The notes beneath the pieces are model-generated. The model was not told the origin of the DNA and ran no database searches. It saw only the letters and a program-made list of their open reading frames with translations. Of a DNA stretch of 64,000 nt, positions 15,855-24,468 are shown piece by piece. Each line of letters begins with the position of its first letter. The first letter of the stretch is position 1. The translations under genes and the position numbers were made by a program. The stretch comes from JAJXWB01 sp037044955 (GTDB lineage Bacteria; Pseudomonadota; Alphaproteobacteria; Rhizobiales; Beijerinckiaceae). Location: contig JBAOHX010000002.1 in assembly GCA_037044955.1 (NCBI GenBank), positions 1,178,001 through 1,242,000 on the forward strand, in the 5' to 3' direction.

Positions 15855-16253
15855 ATGTCGATGACCGATCCGTTGGGCGATATGCTCACCCGCATCCGCA
15901 ACGCGCAGATGCGTCGCAAGAACAAGGTGTCCACGCCGGGCTCGCGCCTGCGCGGCCACGTGCTCGACGTCCTCAAGGACGAAGGCTATATCCGCGGCTA
16001 TTCGACGACCGAGCTCGGCAACGGGCGCACGGAGTTCGATATCGAGCTGAAGTATTTCGAGGGCCAGCCGGTGATCCGCGAGATCTCCCGCGTCTCGAAG
16101 CCCGGCCGTCGCGTCTACGCGGCTGTCGACGCCATGCCCCGCGTGGCGAATGGCCTCGGCATCACCATCGTTTCGACCCCGAAGGGCGTCATGGCGGACC
16201 ATGCGGCCCGCGAGGCGAACGTCGGCGGCGAAGTTCTCTGCAAGGTCTTCTGA
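15855..16253 (+). CDS. rpsH: 30S ribosomal protein S8
   Basis: Primary 16S rRNA-binding protein, and the spc-operon repressor in E. coli. 132 residues starting MSMTDPLGDMLTRIRNAQMR, with the C-terminal signature IVSTPKGVMADHAARE and ending VGGEVLCKVF. Whether S8 represses here cannot be judged from sequence. Confidence 0.97.
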   Translation: MSMTDPLGDMLTRIRNAQMRRKNKVSTPGSRLRGHVLDVLKDEGYIRGYSTTELGNGRTEFDIELKYFEGQPVIREISRVSKPGRRVYAAVDAMPRVANGLGITIVSTPKGVMADHAAREANVGGEVLCKVF

Positions 16254-16276
16254 CCGGACCTCGAGAGGAAAAGCAC

Positions 16277-16810
16277 ATGTCTCGTATCGGCAAGAAGCCA
16301 GTGGCGATCCCTTCGGGCGTCACCGCCAAGGTCGAGGGCCAGAAGGTCTCGGTCAAGGGCGCCAAGGGCGAACTCTCCTTCGTCGTTCCCGACGACGTCG
16401 ACGTGAAGTTCCAGGACAATGAGATCAAGGTCGACCCGCGCAACGAAACCAAGCGCGCCCGCGCGCTGTGGGGCACGGCGCGCGCCCAGGTGAACAACCT
16501 GGTCGTCGGCGTGACGCAGGGCTTCGAAAGGAAGCTCGAGATCACCGGCGTCGGCTACAAGGCCGCGGTCGCCGGCAAGAGCCTGCAACTGTCGCTGGGT
16601 TACAGCCACGACGTGAACTATCCGATCCCGGCCGGCATCGCGATCGCGACGCCCAAGCCGACGGAAATCACCGTCACCGGCATCGACAAGCGCCAGGTCG
16701 GCCAGGTCGCCGCCGAAATCCGCGCCTATCGCGGCCCCGAGCCCTACAAGGGCAAGGGCGTCAGGTACGCAGACGAATTCATCTTCCGCAAGGAAGGCAA
16801 GAAGAAGTAA
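16277..16810 (+). CDS. rplF: 50S ribosomal protein L6
   Basis: Large-subunit protein near the sarcin-ricin loop. 177 residues starting MSRIGKKPVAIPSGVTAKVE and containing the C-terminal signature YRGPEPYKGKGVRYADEFIF. It lies 23 bases after rpsH and 9 before rplR. The frame is intact. Confidence 0.97.
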   Translation: MSRIGKKPVAIPSGVTAKVEGQKVSVKGAKGELSFVVPDDVDVKFQDNEIKVDPRNETKRARALWGTARAQVNNLVVGVTQGFERKLEITGVGYKAAVAGKSLQLSLGYSHDVNYPIPAGIAIATPKPTEITVTGIDKRQVGQVAAEIRAYRGPEPYKGKGVRYADEFIFRKEGKKK

Positions 16811-16819
16811 GGATCGGCC

Positions 16820-17182
16820 ATGGCCAAGGACAACAAGGCTCAGGATCGCCGCGTCGCGCGCGTTCGCCGCTCGATCCGCGCGCGCGCCTACGGCAAGCCG
16901 CGGCTTTCCGTGTTCCGCTCGTCGAAGCAGATCTATGCCCAGATCATCGACGACGAGAAGGGCGCGACGATCGTCGCCGCCTCCTCGCTGGAAAAGGACA
17001 AGCGCGATGCGCTGAAGACCGGCGCGACGGTCGAGGCGGCGAAGGAGATCGGCAAGCTGATCGCCGAGCGCGCGGTCGCCAAGGGCGTCAAGAACGTCGT
17101 GTTCGATCGCGGCGGCTACATGTACCACGGCCGCGTGAAGGCGCTGGCCGAGGGCGCGCGCGAAGGCGGGCTGGAATTCTGA
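16820..17182 (+). CDS. rplR: 50S ribosomal protein L18
   Basis: 5S rRNA-binding protein of the central protuberance. 120 residues. It starts MAKDNKAQDRRVARVRRSIR and contains RLSVFRSSKQIYAQIIDDEKG (in two parts: RLSVFRSSKQ, IYAQIIDDEKG) and ends ALAEGAREGGLEF. The next 237 bases are occupied by a palindromic repeat rather than coding sequence. Confidence 0.97.
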   Translation: MAKDNKAQDRRVARVRRSIRARAYGKPRLSVFRSSKQIYAQIIDDEKGATIVAASSLEKDKRDALKTGATVEAAKEIGKLIAERAVAKGVKNVVFDRGGYMYHGRVKALAEGAREGGLEF

Positions 17183-17189
17183 TCGAATT

Positions 17190-17365
17190 CGACCTTCGCC
17201 CGCTTGCGAGAGAGGTGTCGCGCTTTAAGCGCGACGGATGAGGGCGCCGCGACCAGTTCGACTGTATCGGCAAGTCCCTCGCCCCAGACCAAAGTCGGCA
17301 AAAGCCGACTTCGTGTCGACCCGCTTCGCGGGGCCACCTCGCCCGTTTCACGGGAGAGGGTAGAA
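17190..17365. repeat. Composite palindromic repeat (family B) between rplR and rpsE
   Basis: Nested inverted repeats occupy most of the 237-base gap. The outer arms contain CTTGCGAGAGAGG and a converse ACGGGAGAGGG. The inner element AAGTCGGC-AAAA-GCCGACTT lies at 17292-17311. The same inner palindrome with a 4-base loop recurs at 30530-30549 inside another element bounded by CTCTCCCCGC arms. No T tract follows, so it is not an obvious terminator. It interrupts the otherwise tightly packed spc operon. Confidence 0.7.
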
Positions 17366-17419
17366 AAGTTCGAAGCGAGCGGGCGCATGAGCGTTCCGCG
17401 CAAGTGACGGAAAGAGAGA

Positions 17420-18001
17420 ATGGCTGAACCCAGGCATGAGGGCGGTCGCGGCCGCGGTCGCGAACGCGATCGCGAAGAGCGCGATTCGGAATTCGTGGAT
17501 CGCCTCGTCCACATCAATCGCGTCGCCAAGGTGGTGAAGGGCGGACGTCGCTTCGGCTTCGCCGCGCTCGTCGTCGTCGGCGACCAGAAGGGCCGCGTCG
17601 GCTATGGCCACGGCAAGGCGCGCGAAGTGCCGGAAGCGATCCGCAAGGCGACGGAAGCCGCCAAGCGCGCGCTGATCCGCGTGCCGCTGCGCGAAGGCCG
17701 CACGCTGCATCACGACGTCGCCGGCCGCCACGGCGCGGGCCGCGTCATCCTGCGCGCCGCTCCGGCTGGCACGGGCATCATCGCCGGCGGCCCGATGCGC
17801 GCCGTTTTCGAGACGCTCGGCATGCACGACGTCGTCGCGAAGTCGCAGGGCTCGTCCAACCCCTACAACATGATCCGCGCGACGTTCGACGCGCTTGGCC
17901 GCGAGGATTCGCCGCGCCAGGTCGCCGCCCGCCGTTCGATCAAGGTCTCCACGCTGCAGTCGCGTCGCCCGGGCGGCGACGCCGAAGCGGCCGATTCCTG
18001 A
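17420..18001 (+). CDS. rpsE: 30S ribosomal protein S5
   Basis: Small-subunit protein involved in decoding fidelity and mRNA entry. 193 residues. A Gly/Arg/Glu-rich N-terminal tail (about 28 residues) precedes the S5 core FVDRLVHINRVAKVVKGGRR and VGYGHGKAREVPEAIRKA. It is 20-25 residues longer than E. coli S5, as is usual in this group. It starts after AGAGAGA, 55 bases after the upstream repeat, and rpmD follows after 12 bases. Confidence 0.97.
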   Translation: MAEPRHEGGRGRGRERDREERDSEFVDRLVHINRVAKVVKGGRRFGFAALVVVGDQKGRVGYGHGKAREVPEAIRKATEAAKRALIRVPLREGRTLHHDVAGRHGAGRVILRAAPAGTGIIAGGPMRAVFETLGMHDVVAKSQGSSNPYNMIRATFDALGREDSPRQVAARRSIKVSTLQSRRPGGDAEAADS

Positions 18002-18013
18002 TAGGGGGCCGAG

Positions 18014-18202
18014 ATGAGCGACAAGACGTTCACCGTCGAACAGACGAAAAGCCCGATCGGCCGCCCCGCCTTCCAGCGCCAGACGCTGAAGGGCCTCGGT
18101 CTCAACAAGATCGGCCGCCGCTCCACGCTGAAGGACACGCCTGATGTCCGCGGCATGGTCGCCACCGTCGCGCACCTCGTGCGCGTCGTCGACAGCAAGT
18201 GA
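18014..18202 (+). CDS. rpmD: 50S ribosomal protein L30
   Basis: Small large-subunit protein. 62 residues containing TKSPIGRPAFQRQTLKGLGL and RRSTLKDTPDVRGMV. The start at 18014 follows AGGGGGCCGAG. It lies between rpsE and rplO, with gaps of 12 and 10 bases. Confidence 0.96.
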   Translation: MSDKTFTVEQTKSPIGRPAFQRQTLKGLGLNKIGRRSTLKDTPDVRGMVATVAHLVRVVDSK

Positions 18203-18212
18203 GGAGGGGCCG

Positions 18213-18695
18213 ATGAAACTCAACGGCATTTCCGACAATCCGGGCTCCTCGAAGAACAAGATGCGCGTCGGACGCGGCATCGGTTCGGGCAAGGGCAAGA
18301 CCGGCGGGCGCGGCGTGAAGGGTCAGAAGGCCCGCACCGGCGTCGCCATCAAGGGCTTCGAAGGCGGCCAGATGCCGCTGCATCGTCGCCTGCCCAAGCG
18401 CGGCTTCTGGAATCCCTTCTCCACCGACTACAACGAGGTCAATCTCGGCCGCGTGCAGCAGGCGGTGGACGCGGGCAAGCTCGACGCCTCCAAGGCGGTG
18501 ACGCTCGAAGCGCTGATCGCGGCGGGCGTTCTCACCAAGGCGCGCGACGGCGTGAAGATCCTGGGGCAGGGCGAACTGAAGGCGAAGCTCGCTTTCGAAG
18601 TCGCGGCCGCGTCCAAGTCGGCGCAGGCGGCGATCGAGAAGGCCGGCGGTTCGGTCAAGCTGCTCGCAGCCAGCGCCGAGGCCCCGTCCGCCTGA
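18213..18695 (+). CDS. rplO: 50S ribosomal protein L15
   Basis: Late-assembly protein of the large subunit. 160 residues from the ATG at 18213, which follows GTGAGGAGGGGCCG. It has the Gly-rich N-terminal signature RVGRGIGSGKGKTGGRGVKG and GFEGGQMPLHRRLPKRGF. Longer in-frame starts upstream overlap rpmD and lack the motif. A terminator-like hairpin separates it from secY. Confidence 0.97.
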   Translation: MKLNGISDNPGSSKNKMRVGRGIGSGKGKTGGRGVKGQKARTGVAIKGFEGGQMPLHRRLPKRGFWNPFSTDYNEVNLGRVQQAVDAGKLDASKAVTLEALIAAGVLTKARDGVKILGQGELKAKLAFEVAAASKSAQAAIEKAGGSVKLLAASAEAPSA

Positions 18696-18737
18696 TCTTT
18701 TTCACGCATGGCATTGCGCGTGAAAGCAACTATATCG

Positions 18738-18777
18738 GCGGAGCGCGGGACGCACAGTCCTTCGCTCCGCTTTTGTT
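18738..18777 (+). terminator. Terminator-like hairpin between rplO and secY
   Basis: GCGGAGCG (18738-18745) pairs with CGCTCCGC (18763-18770), followed by TTTTGTTT. It lies inside the spc operon, 42 bases after rplO and about 50 before secY. It could reduce readthrough from the ribosomal-protein genes into secY-adk. Whether it terminates in vivo is not known from sequence. I see no confident secY promoter in the gap. Confidence 0.6.
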
Positions 18778-18825
18778 TGATGCGCCGGGCGTAACCGCCT
18801 GAAGCGCGAGGCCTGAGGACGATCC

Positions 18826-20160
18826 ATGGCGTCAGCCGCCGAACAACTCGCCGCCAACGTCAACTGGTCCGCCTTTTCCAAGGCCGACGAGTTGAAGAAG
18901 CGCATCTGGTTCACGCTGGGCGCGCTGATCGTCTACCGGCTGGGAACCTACATCCCGCTGCCGGGCATCGATCCCGAGGCTTTCGCCAATTCGTTCCTCG
19001 GCAAGAGCCAGGGCGTGCTCGAACTGTTCAACATGTTCGCCGGCGGCGCGGTGCAGCGCATGGCGATCTTCGCGCTGAACATCATGCCGTATATTTCGGC
19101 GTCGATCATCATCCAGCTGCTCACGTCGGTCATTCCCTCGCTCGAAGCGATCAAGAAGGAAGGCGAGAGCGGCCAGAAGCTGCTCAACCAGTACACGCGC
19201 TACCTCACCGTCGCGCTCGCCGCCTTCCAGGCCTACGGCATGGCGGTGGGCCTCGAGGGGCAGACCGGCGTCGTCACCGAGCCCGGCTGGTTCTTCCGCA
19301 TTTCCACCGTGCTGACGCTGATGGGCGGCACGATGTTCCTGATGTGGCTCGGCGAGCAGATCACCAGCCGCGGCATCGGCAACGGCTCCTCGCTCATCAT
19401 CTTCGCCGGCATCGTCGCGGCCTTCCCGTCGGCCATCGCCAACACGCTGGAACTCGGCCGCCAGGGCGCGATCTCCACCGGCCTGATCCTGGCCGTGATC
19501 GTCATGTCGGTGGTCGTCGTCGCCTTCATCGTCTTCGTGGAGCGTGCGCAGCGCCGTCTGCTCATCACCTATCCCAAGCGCCAGCACGGCAACCGCGTCT
19601 ACGAGGGCCAGACCTCCTTCCTGCCGCTGAAGCTGAACACGTCCGGCGTCATTCCGCCGATCTTCGCCTCCTCGCTGCTGCTGTTGCCGACGACGATCGC
19701 CAATTTCTCGGAGAGCGCCGGCTCGACCGGCATCATGGCGACCATCGGCCAGCTGCTCGGCCACGGCCGGCCGCTCTACATGCTGATGTATGTGGCGCTG
19801 ATCGTGTTCTTCGCCTTCTTCTACACGGCGATCGTGTTCAACCCCGTCGACACGGCCGATAACCTCAAGAAGCACGGCGGCTTCATTCCGGGCATCCGGC
19901 CGGGTGAGCGCACGGCGCAATACATCGACCAGGTGCTGATGCGCGTCACCGTGATCGGCGCGGCCTATCTCGCCGTCATCTGCCTCATACCCGAATTGCT
20001 AATTTCCCAAGCCGGCATGCCGTTTTATTTCGGCGGCACGTCGCTGCTCATCGTGGTGAGCGTGACCATGGACACGGTGGCCCAGATCCACGGCCATCTC
20101 CAGGCGCATCAATACGAAGGGCTTGTCCGCAAGGCCAAGCTGCGTGGGAGGAAGAAATGA
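18826..20160 (+). CDS. secY: Protein translocase subunit SecY
   Basis: Channel subunit of the Sec translocon in the inner membrane. 444 residues with about ten hydrophobic segments and the family signatures FNMFAGGAVQRMAIFALNIM and INPGERTAQYIDQVLMRVT-like sequence (IRPGERTAQYIDQVLMRVT). It begins MASAAEQLAANVNWSAFSKA and its TGA overlaps the adk start as ATGA, so secY and adk are coupled. The frame is intact across 1.3 kb. Confidence 0.97.
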   Translation: MASAAEQLAANVNWSAFSKADELKKRIWFTLGALIVYRLGTYIPLPGIDPEAFANSFLGKSQGVLELFNMFAGGAVQRMAIFALNIMPYISASIIIQLLTSVIPSLEAIKKEGESGQKLLNQYTRYLTVALAAFQAYGMAVGLEGQTGVVTEPGWFFRISTVLTLMGGTMFLMWLGEQITSRGIGNGSSLIIFAGIVAAFPSAIANTLELGRQGAISTGLILAVIVMSVVVVAFIVFVERAQRRLLITYPKRQHGNRVYEGQTSFLPLKLNTSGVIPPIFASSLLLLPTTIANFSESAGSTGIMATIGQLLGHGRPLYMLMYVALIVFFAFFYTAIVFNPVDTADNLKKHGGFIPGIRPGERTAQYIDQVLMRVTVIGAAYLAVICLIPELLISQAGMPFYFGGTSLLIVVSVTMDTVAQIHGHLQAHQYEGLVRKAKLRGRKK

Positions 20161-20739
20161 GGCTGATACTTCTGGGACCGCCCGGCGCGGGCAAGGGAAC
20201 GCAGGCGTCGCGTCTGGTCGAGAAGTTCGGCATTCCCCAGCTTTCCACCGGCGACATGCTGCGCGCGGCGGTCAAGGCCGGCAGCGCGATCGGCCTCAAG
20301 GCCAAGGCGGTGATGGAATCGGGCGGCCTCGTCTCGGACGAGATCGTGATCGGCATCATCAAGGACCGCATCAAGGAGGCCGACGCCGCCAAGGGCTTCA
20401 TCCTCGACGGCTTTCCGCGCACGGTGGCGCAGGCCGAGGCGCTCGACCAAGCTGCTCCAGGCCGAGAAGATGAAGCTGGACGCGGTGGTCGAGCTGAAGG
20501 TCGACGAAAAGGCGCTGCTCGCCCGCATCGAGAACCGCGCCAGGGAAACGGTCGCGGCCGGCGGCACGGTGCGCGCCGACGACAATCCCGAGAGCTTCAA
20601 GATCCGCCTCGACGCCTACCGCGAGCAGACCGCCCCGGTCTCGGCCTATTACGCCTCCATCGGCGAGTTGAAGACGGTCGACGGCATGGCGCAGATCGAC
20701 GCGGTGACGAAGGCGATCAACGAGGTGCTGGCGGGGTAG
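20157..20739 (+). CDS. adk: Adenylate kinase, short-lid form (one-base frameshift)
   Basis: Interconverts ATP, ADP and AMP in the cytoplasm. The P-loop GPPGAGKGTQA is at the start, followed by STGDMLRAAV and GFPRTVAQAEALD. An extra C at 20447-20448 (gaccaag for gacaag) shifts the frame. Downstream, KLLQAEKMKLDAVVELKV, the short LID region (RARETVAAGG) and YREQTAPVSAYY complete a 193-residue enzyme. No zinc-binding LID cysteines are present, as is usual in alphaproteobacteria. It overlaps secY by 4 bases. Confidence 0.94.
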
Positions 20740-20743
20740 CTCC

Positions 20744-20835
20744 CGTCATTGCGAGGAGCGCAGCGACGAAGCAATCCATCCCCGCAACTGGCCCGCCATT
20801 CGGGGATGGATTGCTTCGCTCCGCTCGCAATGACG
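20744..20835. repeat. MITE-like inverted repeat (family C) after adk
   Basis: Long inverted arms: the left arm starts CGTCATTGCGAGGAGCGCAG and continues with GAAGCAATCCATCCCCG. The right arm is CGGGGATGGATTGCTTCG continuing to CGCTCGCAATGACG. A near copy with the same termini (CGTCATTGCGAG...CTCGCAATGACG) lies at 31433-31514. The pattern of conserved ends with a variable centre fits a small non-autonomous repeat family. Confidence 0.8.
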
Positions 20836-20908
20836 TCGCGGAAATACTTCGAATCCGCTTGACCCCACCCGCCATCCCCCGTAAACACCCGCCATCCGAT
20901 GCGATCGC

Positions 20909-20940
20909 GCCCGAGGCCCCTTCCGGGGACGCGGGCTTTT
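20909..20940 (+). terminator. Probable terminator upstream of the alpha (rpsM) group
   Basis: GCCCG (20909-20913) pairs with CGGGC (20932-20936) around an inner CCCC/GGGG stem, followed by TTTT. The rest of 20836-21046 shows no gene and no convincing promoter. Confidence 0.5.
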
Positions 20941-21046
20941 GCGTTTCGGAATTAACCTCCCGCATGGGCCGGCCTCCACCGGACGCGGGGACAACAAACC
21001 GAAGAGCTTGCGGAAATCGCTCGCCCTTCCCACATGGAGAGATGAA

Positions 21047-21415
21047 ATGGCTCGTATAGCCGGCGTCAATATTCCGACCAACAAGCGCGTCGTCATCGCG
21101 CTTCAATACATTCACGGCATCGGCGCCAAGAAGGCCGAAGAGATCTGCGAGAAGGTCAATATCCCGGCCGAGCGCCGCGTGTCGCAGCTCACCGACGCCG
21201 AAGTGCTGCAGATTCGCGAGACGATCGACCGCGACTATCTCGTGGAAGGCGACCTGCGCCGCGAAGTCGCGATGAACATCAAGCGCCTGATGGACCTCGG
21301 CTGCTACCGCGGCCTGCGCCATCGCCGCCAGTTGCCGGTCCGCGGCCAGCGCACGCACACCAACGCCCGCACCCGCAAGGGCAAGGCCAAGCCGATCGCC
21401 GGCAAGAAGAAGTGA
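21047..21415 (+). CDS. rpsM: 30S ribosomal protein S13
   Basis: Small-subunit head protein contacting the P-site tRNA through its basic tail. 122 residues from the ATG at 21047 (MARIAGVNIPTNKRVVIALQ), with RGLRHRRQLPVRGQRTHTNA and a basic end (KAKPIAGKKK). The start follows GGAGAGATGAA. Longer upstream in-frame sequence is not conserved-looking. Head of the alpha group. Confidence 0.98.
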   Translation: MARIAGVNIPTNKRVVIALQYIHGIGAKKAEEICEKVNIPAERRVSQLTDAEVLQIRETIDRDYLVEGDLRREVAMNIKRLMDLGCYRGLRHRRQLPVRGQRTHTNARTRKGKAKPIAGKKK

Positions 21416-21427
21416 TCGCCGCTCAAG

Positions 21428-21494
21428 GCGATCATCCCCGGACTTGATCCGGGGATCTCACCGACGGATGGCCGGAACAAGTCCGGCCATGACG
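21428..21494. repeat. REP-like double hairpin (family A) between rpsM and rpsK
   Basis: ATCATCCCCGGACTTGATCC continuing to GGGGAT forms the first hairpin (21431-21456). GATGGCCGGA and TCCGGCCATGAC form the second (21467-21493). The order and spacing match the element at 4835-4916, so one repeat family occupies two ribosomal-protein gaps. Confidence 0.75.
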
Positions 21495-21568
21495 TGAACA
21501 CCTGATTGGCTCTGCCGATCGCATCCCGAGCGCCTGGCATGACGGGCGCGCCAGAAGGACCAGAATAC

Positions 21569-21958
21569 ATGGCAAAAGAAGCTACCCGCGTCCGCCGCCG
21601 CGAACGCAAGAACATCGTTTCGGGCGTCGCGCACGTGAACTCGTCGTTCAACAACACGATGATCACGATCACCGACGCGCAGGGCAACACGATCTCCTGG
21701 TCGTCGGCCGGCACCATGGGCTTCAAGGGTTCGCGCAAGTCGACCCCCTACGCCGCGCAGATGGCCGCCGAGGACGCCGCCCGCAAGGCGGCCGAGCACG
21801 GCATGCGCACGCTGGAAGTCGAAGTGTCCGGCCCGGGTTCGGGCCGCGAATCGGCGCTGCGCGCGCTGCAGGCGGCGGGCTTCACCGTCACCTCGATCCG
21901 CGACGTGACGCCGATCCCGCACAACGGTTGCCGCCCGCGCAAGCGTCGCCGCGTCTGA
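21569..21958 (+). CDS. rpsK: 30S ribosomal protein S11
   Basis: Platform protein of the small subunit. 129 residues from the ATG at 21569 (MAKEATRVRRRERKNIVSGV). It has HVNSSFNNTMITITDAQGNT and the C-terminal RDVTPIPHNGCRPRKRRRV. The start follows CAGAAGGACCAG. It is preceded by a 153-base gap containing a repeat and followed by rpoA after 115 bases. Confidence 0.98.
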   Translation: MAKEATRVRRRERKNIVSGVAHVNSSFNNTMITITDAQGNTISWSSAGTMGFKGSRKSTPYAAQMAAEDAARKAAEHGMRTLEVEVSGPGSGRESALRALQAAGFTVTSIRDVTPIPHNGCRPRKRRRV

Positions 21959-22073
21959 TTTTATCGAATTCGCGCGCAAGGCCGACGGGTCTTGCGCGCG
22001 AAAATTGCGACTTGCAGCGCCCAAGCCAGGGTCGACGGACCGATATGCCGGCGCTCAACAGCACAGGAAGACC

Positions 22074-23093
22074 ATGACCATTCAGAAGAACTGGCAAGAG
22101 CTGATCAAGCCGAACAAGCTCGAGATCGCGCTCGGCGACGATCCCAAGCGCATCGCGACCATCGTCGCGGAGCCGCTGGAGCGCGGCTTCGGCCTCACGC
22201 TCGGCAACGCGCTGCGCCGCATTCTCCTGTCGTCGCTGCAGGGCGCGGCGATCACGTCCGTGCACATCGACGGCGTGCTGCATGAATTCTCGTCCATTCC
22301 GGGCGTGCGCGAGGACGTGACCGACATCGTCCTCAACATCAAGGACATCGCCATCAAGATGCAGGGCGATGGGCCGAAGCGCATGACGCTGAAGAAGCAG
22401 GGCCCCGGCCAGGTGACGGCCGGCGATATCGCCACGCCCGGCGACGTCCAGGTCCTCAATCCGAACCTCGTGATCTGCACGCTCGACGACGGCGCCGAAA
22501 TCCGCATGGAATTCACCGTCGCGACCGGCAAGGGCTATGTGCCGGCCGAGCGCAACCGCGCCGAGGACGCGCCGATCGGCCTGATCCCGGTCGACAGCCT
22601 GTATTCGCCGGTCAAGAAGGTGTCGTACCGCATCGAGAACACCCGCGAGGGCCAGGTTCTCGACTACGACAAGCTGACGATGACGGTGGAGACCAACGGC
22701 GCGATCTCGCCTGAGGATTCCGTCGCTTACGCTGCGCGAATTCTGCAGGACCAGCTCAACGTCTTCGTGAATTTCGAGGAGCCGCGCCGCGAGGAGGCCG
22801 CGACCTCGATCCCCGAGCTCGCCTTCAACCCGGCGCTGCTCAAGAAGGTCGACGAGCTCGAACTGTCGGTGCGTTCGGCGAACTGCCTGAAGAACGACAA
22901 CATCGTCTACATCGGCGACCTCATCCAGAAGACGGAAGCCGAGATGCTGCGCACGCCGAATTTCGGCCGCAAGTCGCTCAACGAGATCAAGGAAGTGCTG
23001 GCGCAGATGGGCCTGCACCTCGGCATGGAAGTCACCGGCTGGCCGCCGGACAATATCGAAGAGCTCGCCAAGCGCTTCGAGGAGCATTACTGA
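22074..23093 (+). CDS. rpoA: DNA-directed RNA polymerase subunit alpha
   Basis: Assembly platform of RNA polymerase and contact for activators and UP elements. 339 residues. N-terminal domain: RGFGLTLGNALRRILLSSL and HEFSSIPGVREDVTDI. C-terminal domain: LELSVRSANCLKNDNIVYIG and NFGRKSLNEIKEVL. The start at 22074 (MTIQKNWQELIKPNKLEIAL) follows ACAGGAAGACC. Standard position between rpsK and rplQ. Confidence 0.98.
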   Translation: MTIQKNWQELIKPNKLEIALGDDPKRIATIVAEPLERGFGLTLGNALRRILLSSLQGAAITSVHIDGVLHEFSSIPGVREDVTDIVLNIKDIAIKMQGDGPKRMTLKKQGPGQVTAGDIATPGDVQVLNPNLVICTLDDGAEIRMEFTVATGKGYVPAERNRAEDAPIGLIPVDSLYSPVKKVSYRIENTREGQVLDYDKLTMTVETNGAISPEDSVAYAARILQDQLNVFVNFEEPRREEAATSIPELAFNPALLKKVDELELSVRSANCLKNDNIVYIGDLIQKTEAEMLRTPNFGRKSLNEIKEVLAQMGLHLGMEVTGWPPDNIEELAKRFEEHY

Positions 23094-23097
23094 GTTT

Positions 23098-23176
23098 GCG
23101 TTCCGCGCCCGCAGGTCGGGCGCGGAAATCAAGAGAGCGGCCGTACCTTGGCACGGCGGCCGCAGACCCGAAAAGG
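23098..23176. repeat. Two hairpins in the rpoA-rplQ gap
   Basis: TTCCGCGCCCG and CGGGCGCGGAA form a perfect 11-bp stem (about 23101-23127). It is followed by a GCGGCCGT/ACGGCGGCCGC hairpin. Neither is followed by T residues. They may be mRNA-processing or stability elements within the alpha operon. Confidence 0.5.
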
Positions 23177-23184
23177 AGAAAGCC

Positions 23185-23604
23185 ATGTACCACGGACGCG
23201 CAAAGCGCCGCTTCAACCGCACCGCCGAGCACCGCAAGGCCATGTTCGCTAACATGTGCCAGGCGCTCATCAAGCACGAGCAGATCGTCACCACGCTGCC
23301 GAAGGCCAAGGATCTGCGTCCGGTCGTCGAGAAGCTGGTCACGCTCGGCAAGCGCGGCGACCTGCATGCCCGCCGCCAGGCGATTTCGCAGATCAAGGAC
23401 GTCGCCCTCGTCAAGAAGCTCTTCGACGTGCTGGGCCCGCGCTACAAGGAGCGCAACGGCGGCTACACCCGCGTGCTGAAAGCCGGCTTCCGCTATGGCG
23501 ACAACGCCGCGATGGCCGTGATCGAATTCGTCGACCGCGACGAGAGCGCCAAGGGCCAGGATTCCGGTCCGGTTCAGGGCGGCGACGAGCAGGAAGCGGC
23601 GTAA
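23185..23604 (+). CDS. rplQ: 50S ribosomal protein L17
   Basis: Large-subunit protein near the exit-tunnel rim. 139 residues starting MYHGRAKRRFNRTAEHRKAM, with the conserved NMCQALIKHEQIVTTLPKAK and GGYTRVLKAGFRYGDNA. The tail is acidic (GGDEQEAA). The start follows AAAAGGAGAAAGCC. Last gene of the ribosomal-protein superoperon. Confidence 0.98.
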   Translation: MYHGRAKRRFNRTAEHRKAMFANMCQALIKHEQIVTTLPKAKDLRPVVEKLVTLGKRGDLHARRQAISQIKDVALVKKLFDVLGPRYKERNGGYTRVLKAGFRYGDNAAMAVIEFVDRDESAKGQDSGPVQGGDEQEAA

Positions 23605-23613
23605 GGCGGTAAT

Positions 23614-23706
23614 GTCATCCCGGACGGCCGAAGGCCGATCCGGGACCCGGCGCCAGGCGCGTGAGGCTGGATCCCGGCTCTCCGCTTCGCTTCGGCCGGG
23701 ATGACA
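23614..23706. repeat. Long inverted repeat (family A-related) after rplQ
   Basis: The termini GTCATCCCGG and CCGGGATGAC are exact inverse complements. Inside are further palindromes (GGCCGAAGGCC, and CTTCGCTTCGG). It lies between rplQ and the hairpin terminator at 23718. Confidence 0.75.
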
Positions 23707-23717
23707 TCCACCTTTTC

Positions 23718-23746
23718 AAAGGCGGGCGCTTGCGTCCGCCTTTTGC
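23718..23746 (+). terminator. Intrinsic terminator of the ribosomal-protein superoperon
   Basis: AAAGGCGGGCGC and GCGTCCGCCTTT form a 12-bp stem with a TT loop, followed by a further T and GCG. It lies 114 bases after rplQ, beyond the repeat, and just upstream of the next gene. Confidence 0.75.
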
Positions 23747-23758
23747 GTTCGAGGGCGC

Positions 23759-24422
23759 ATGGAACCCTGGACCGAGATTTCGCGCGCAACGACGCCCGCT
23801 GGCGACGAACTCGTCCTGCGCGAGCGCGCGGGCGTGTTCGAAATCCGCTGCAACGGCTGGGACTTGATGTCCAACCGCGCGCACGCCTCCGAGGAGCGTA
23901 TGGCGCGCGAGGCGCTCGGGCTGCTCGTCGACAGGCCCGCGCCGCGCGTTCTGATCGGCGGGCTCGGCATGGGCTTCATGCTGCGCGCCGCGCTCGACGC
24001 CGCGCCGGCGCGGGCGCGGATCGAGGTCGCCGAACTCGTGCCCGAAATCGTCGCTTGGAATCGCGGTCCGCTGGCGGCGCTCGCCGGCCGTCCGCTCGGC
24101 GACGGGCGCGTCGATATCCGCGTCTGCGACGTCGCGGACCTGATCGCCGGAGGCGGGCCTTACGACGCCATCCTGCTCGATACCGACAATGGCCCCGGCG
24201 GCGGTGATGCTGGCCGGCAACGCCGCCCTCTACGCCCGCGATGGGCTCGCCCGCGCCCGCGCCGCGCTCGCGCCCGGCGGCGTGCTGGGCCTGTGGTCGG
24301 CGGATCGCTCCGCCGCCTTCGAGGCGCTGCTGGCGCGCGAAGGCATGGCCTGGCGGGTGGTCGAGACGCCGGCGGCGGCCGGCAGGCCCACCCCGCTGCA
24401 CGCGCTCTATTTCGTCGCCTGA
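23759..24422 (+). CDS. SAM-dependent methyltransferase of the spermidine synthase-like type (one-base frameshift)
   Basis: Predicted cytoplasmic Rossmann-fold protein. VLIGGLGMGFMLRAAL (near residue 62) is the glycine-rich SAM-binding loop, IEVAELVPEIVAWNR the acidic second strand, and DAILLDTDNGP the third. An extra G at 24197-24198 (ccccggcgg for cccgcgg) shifts the frame. Downstream, AAVMLAGNAALYARDGLA and PGGVLGLWSADRSAAFEALL complete a 220-residue protein ending LHALYFVA. The fold resembles spermidine synthases without proven polyamine residues, so the substrate is unknown. It starts 12 bases after the superoperon terminator. Confidence 0.82.
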
Positions 24423-24468
24423 GCGCGGCGGCCGCGCGCCGGCCGTGGGCCACGTGCGCTCCGCCACT

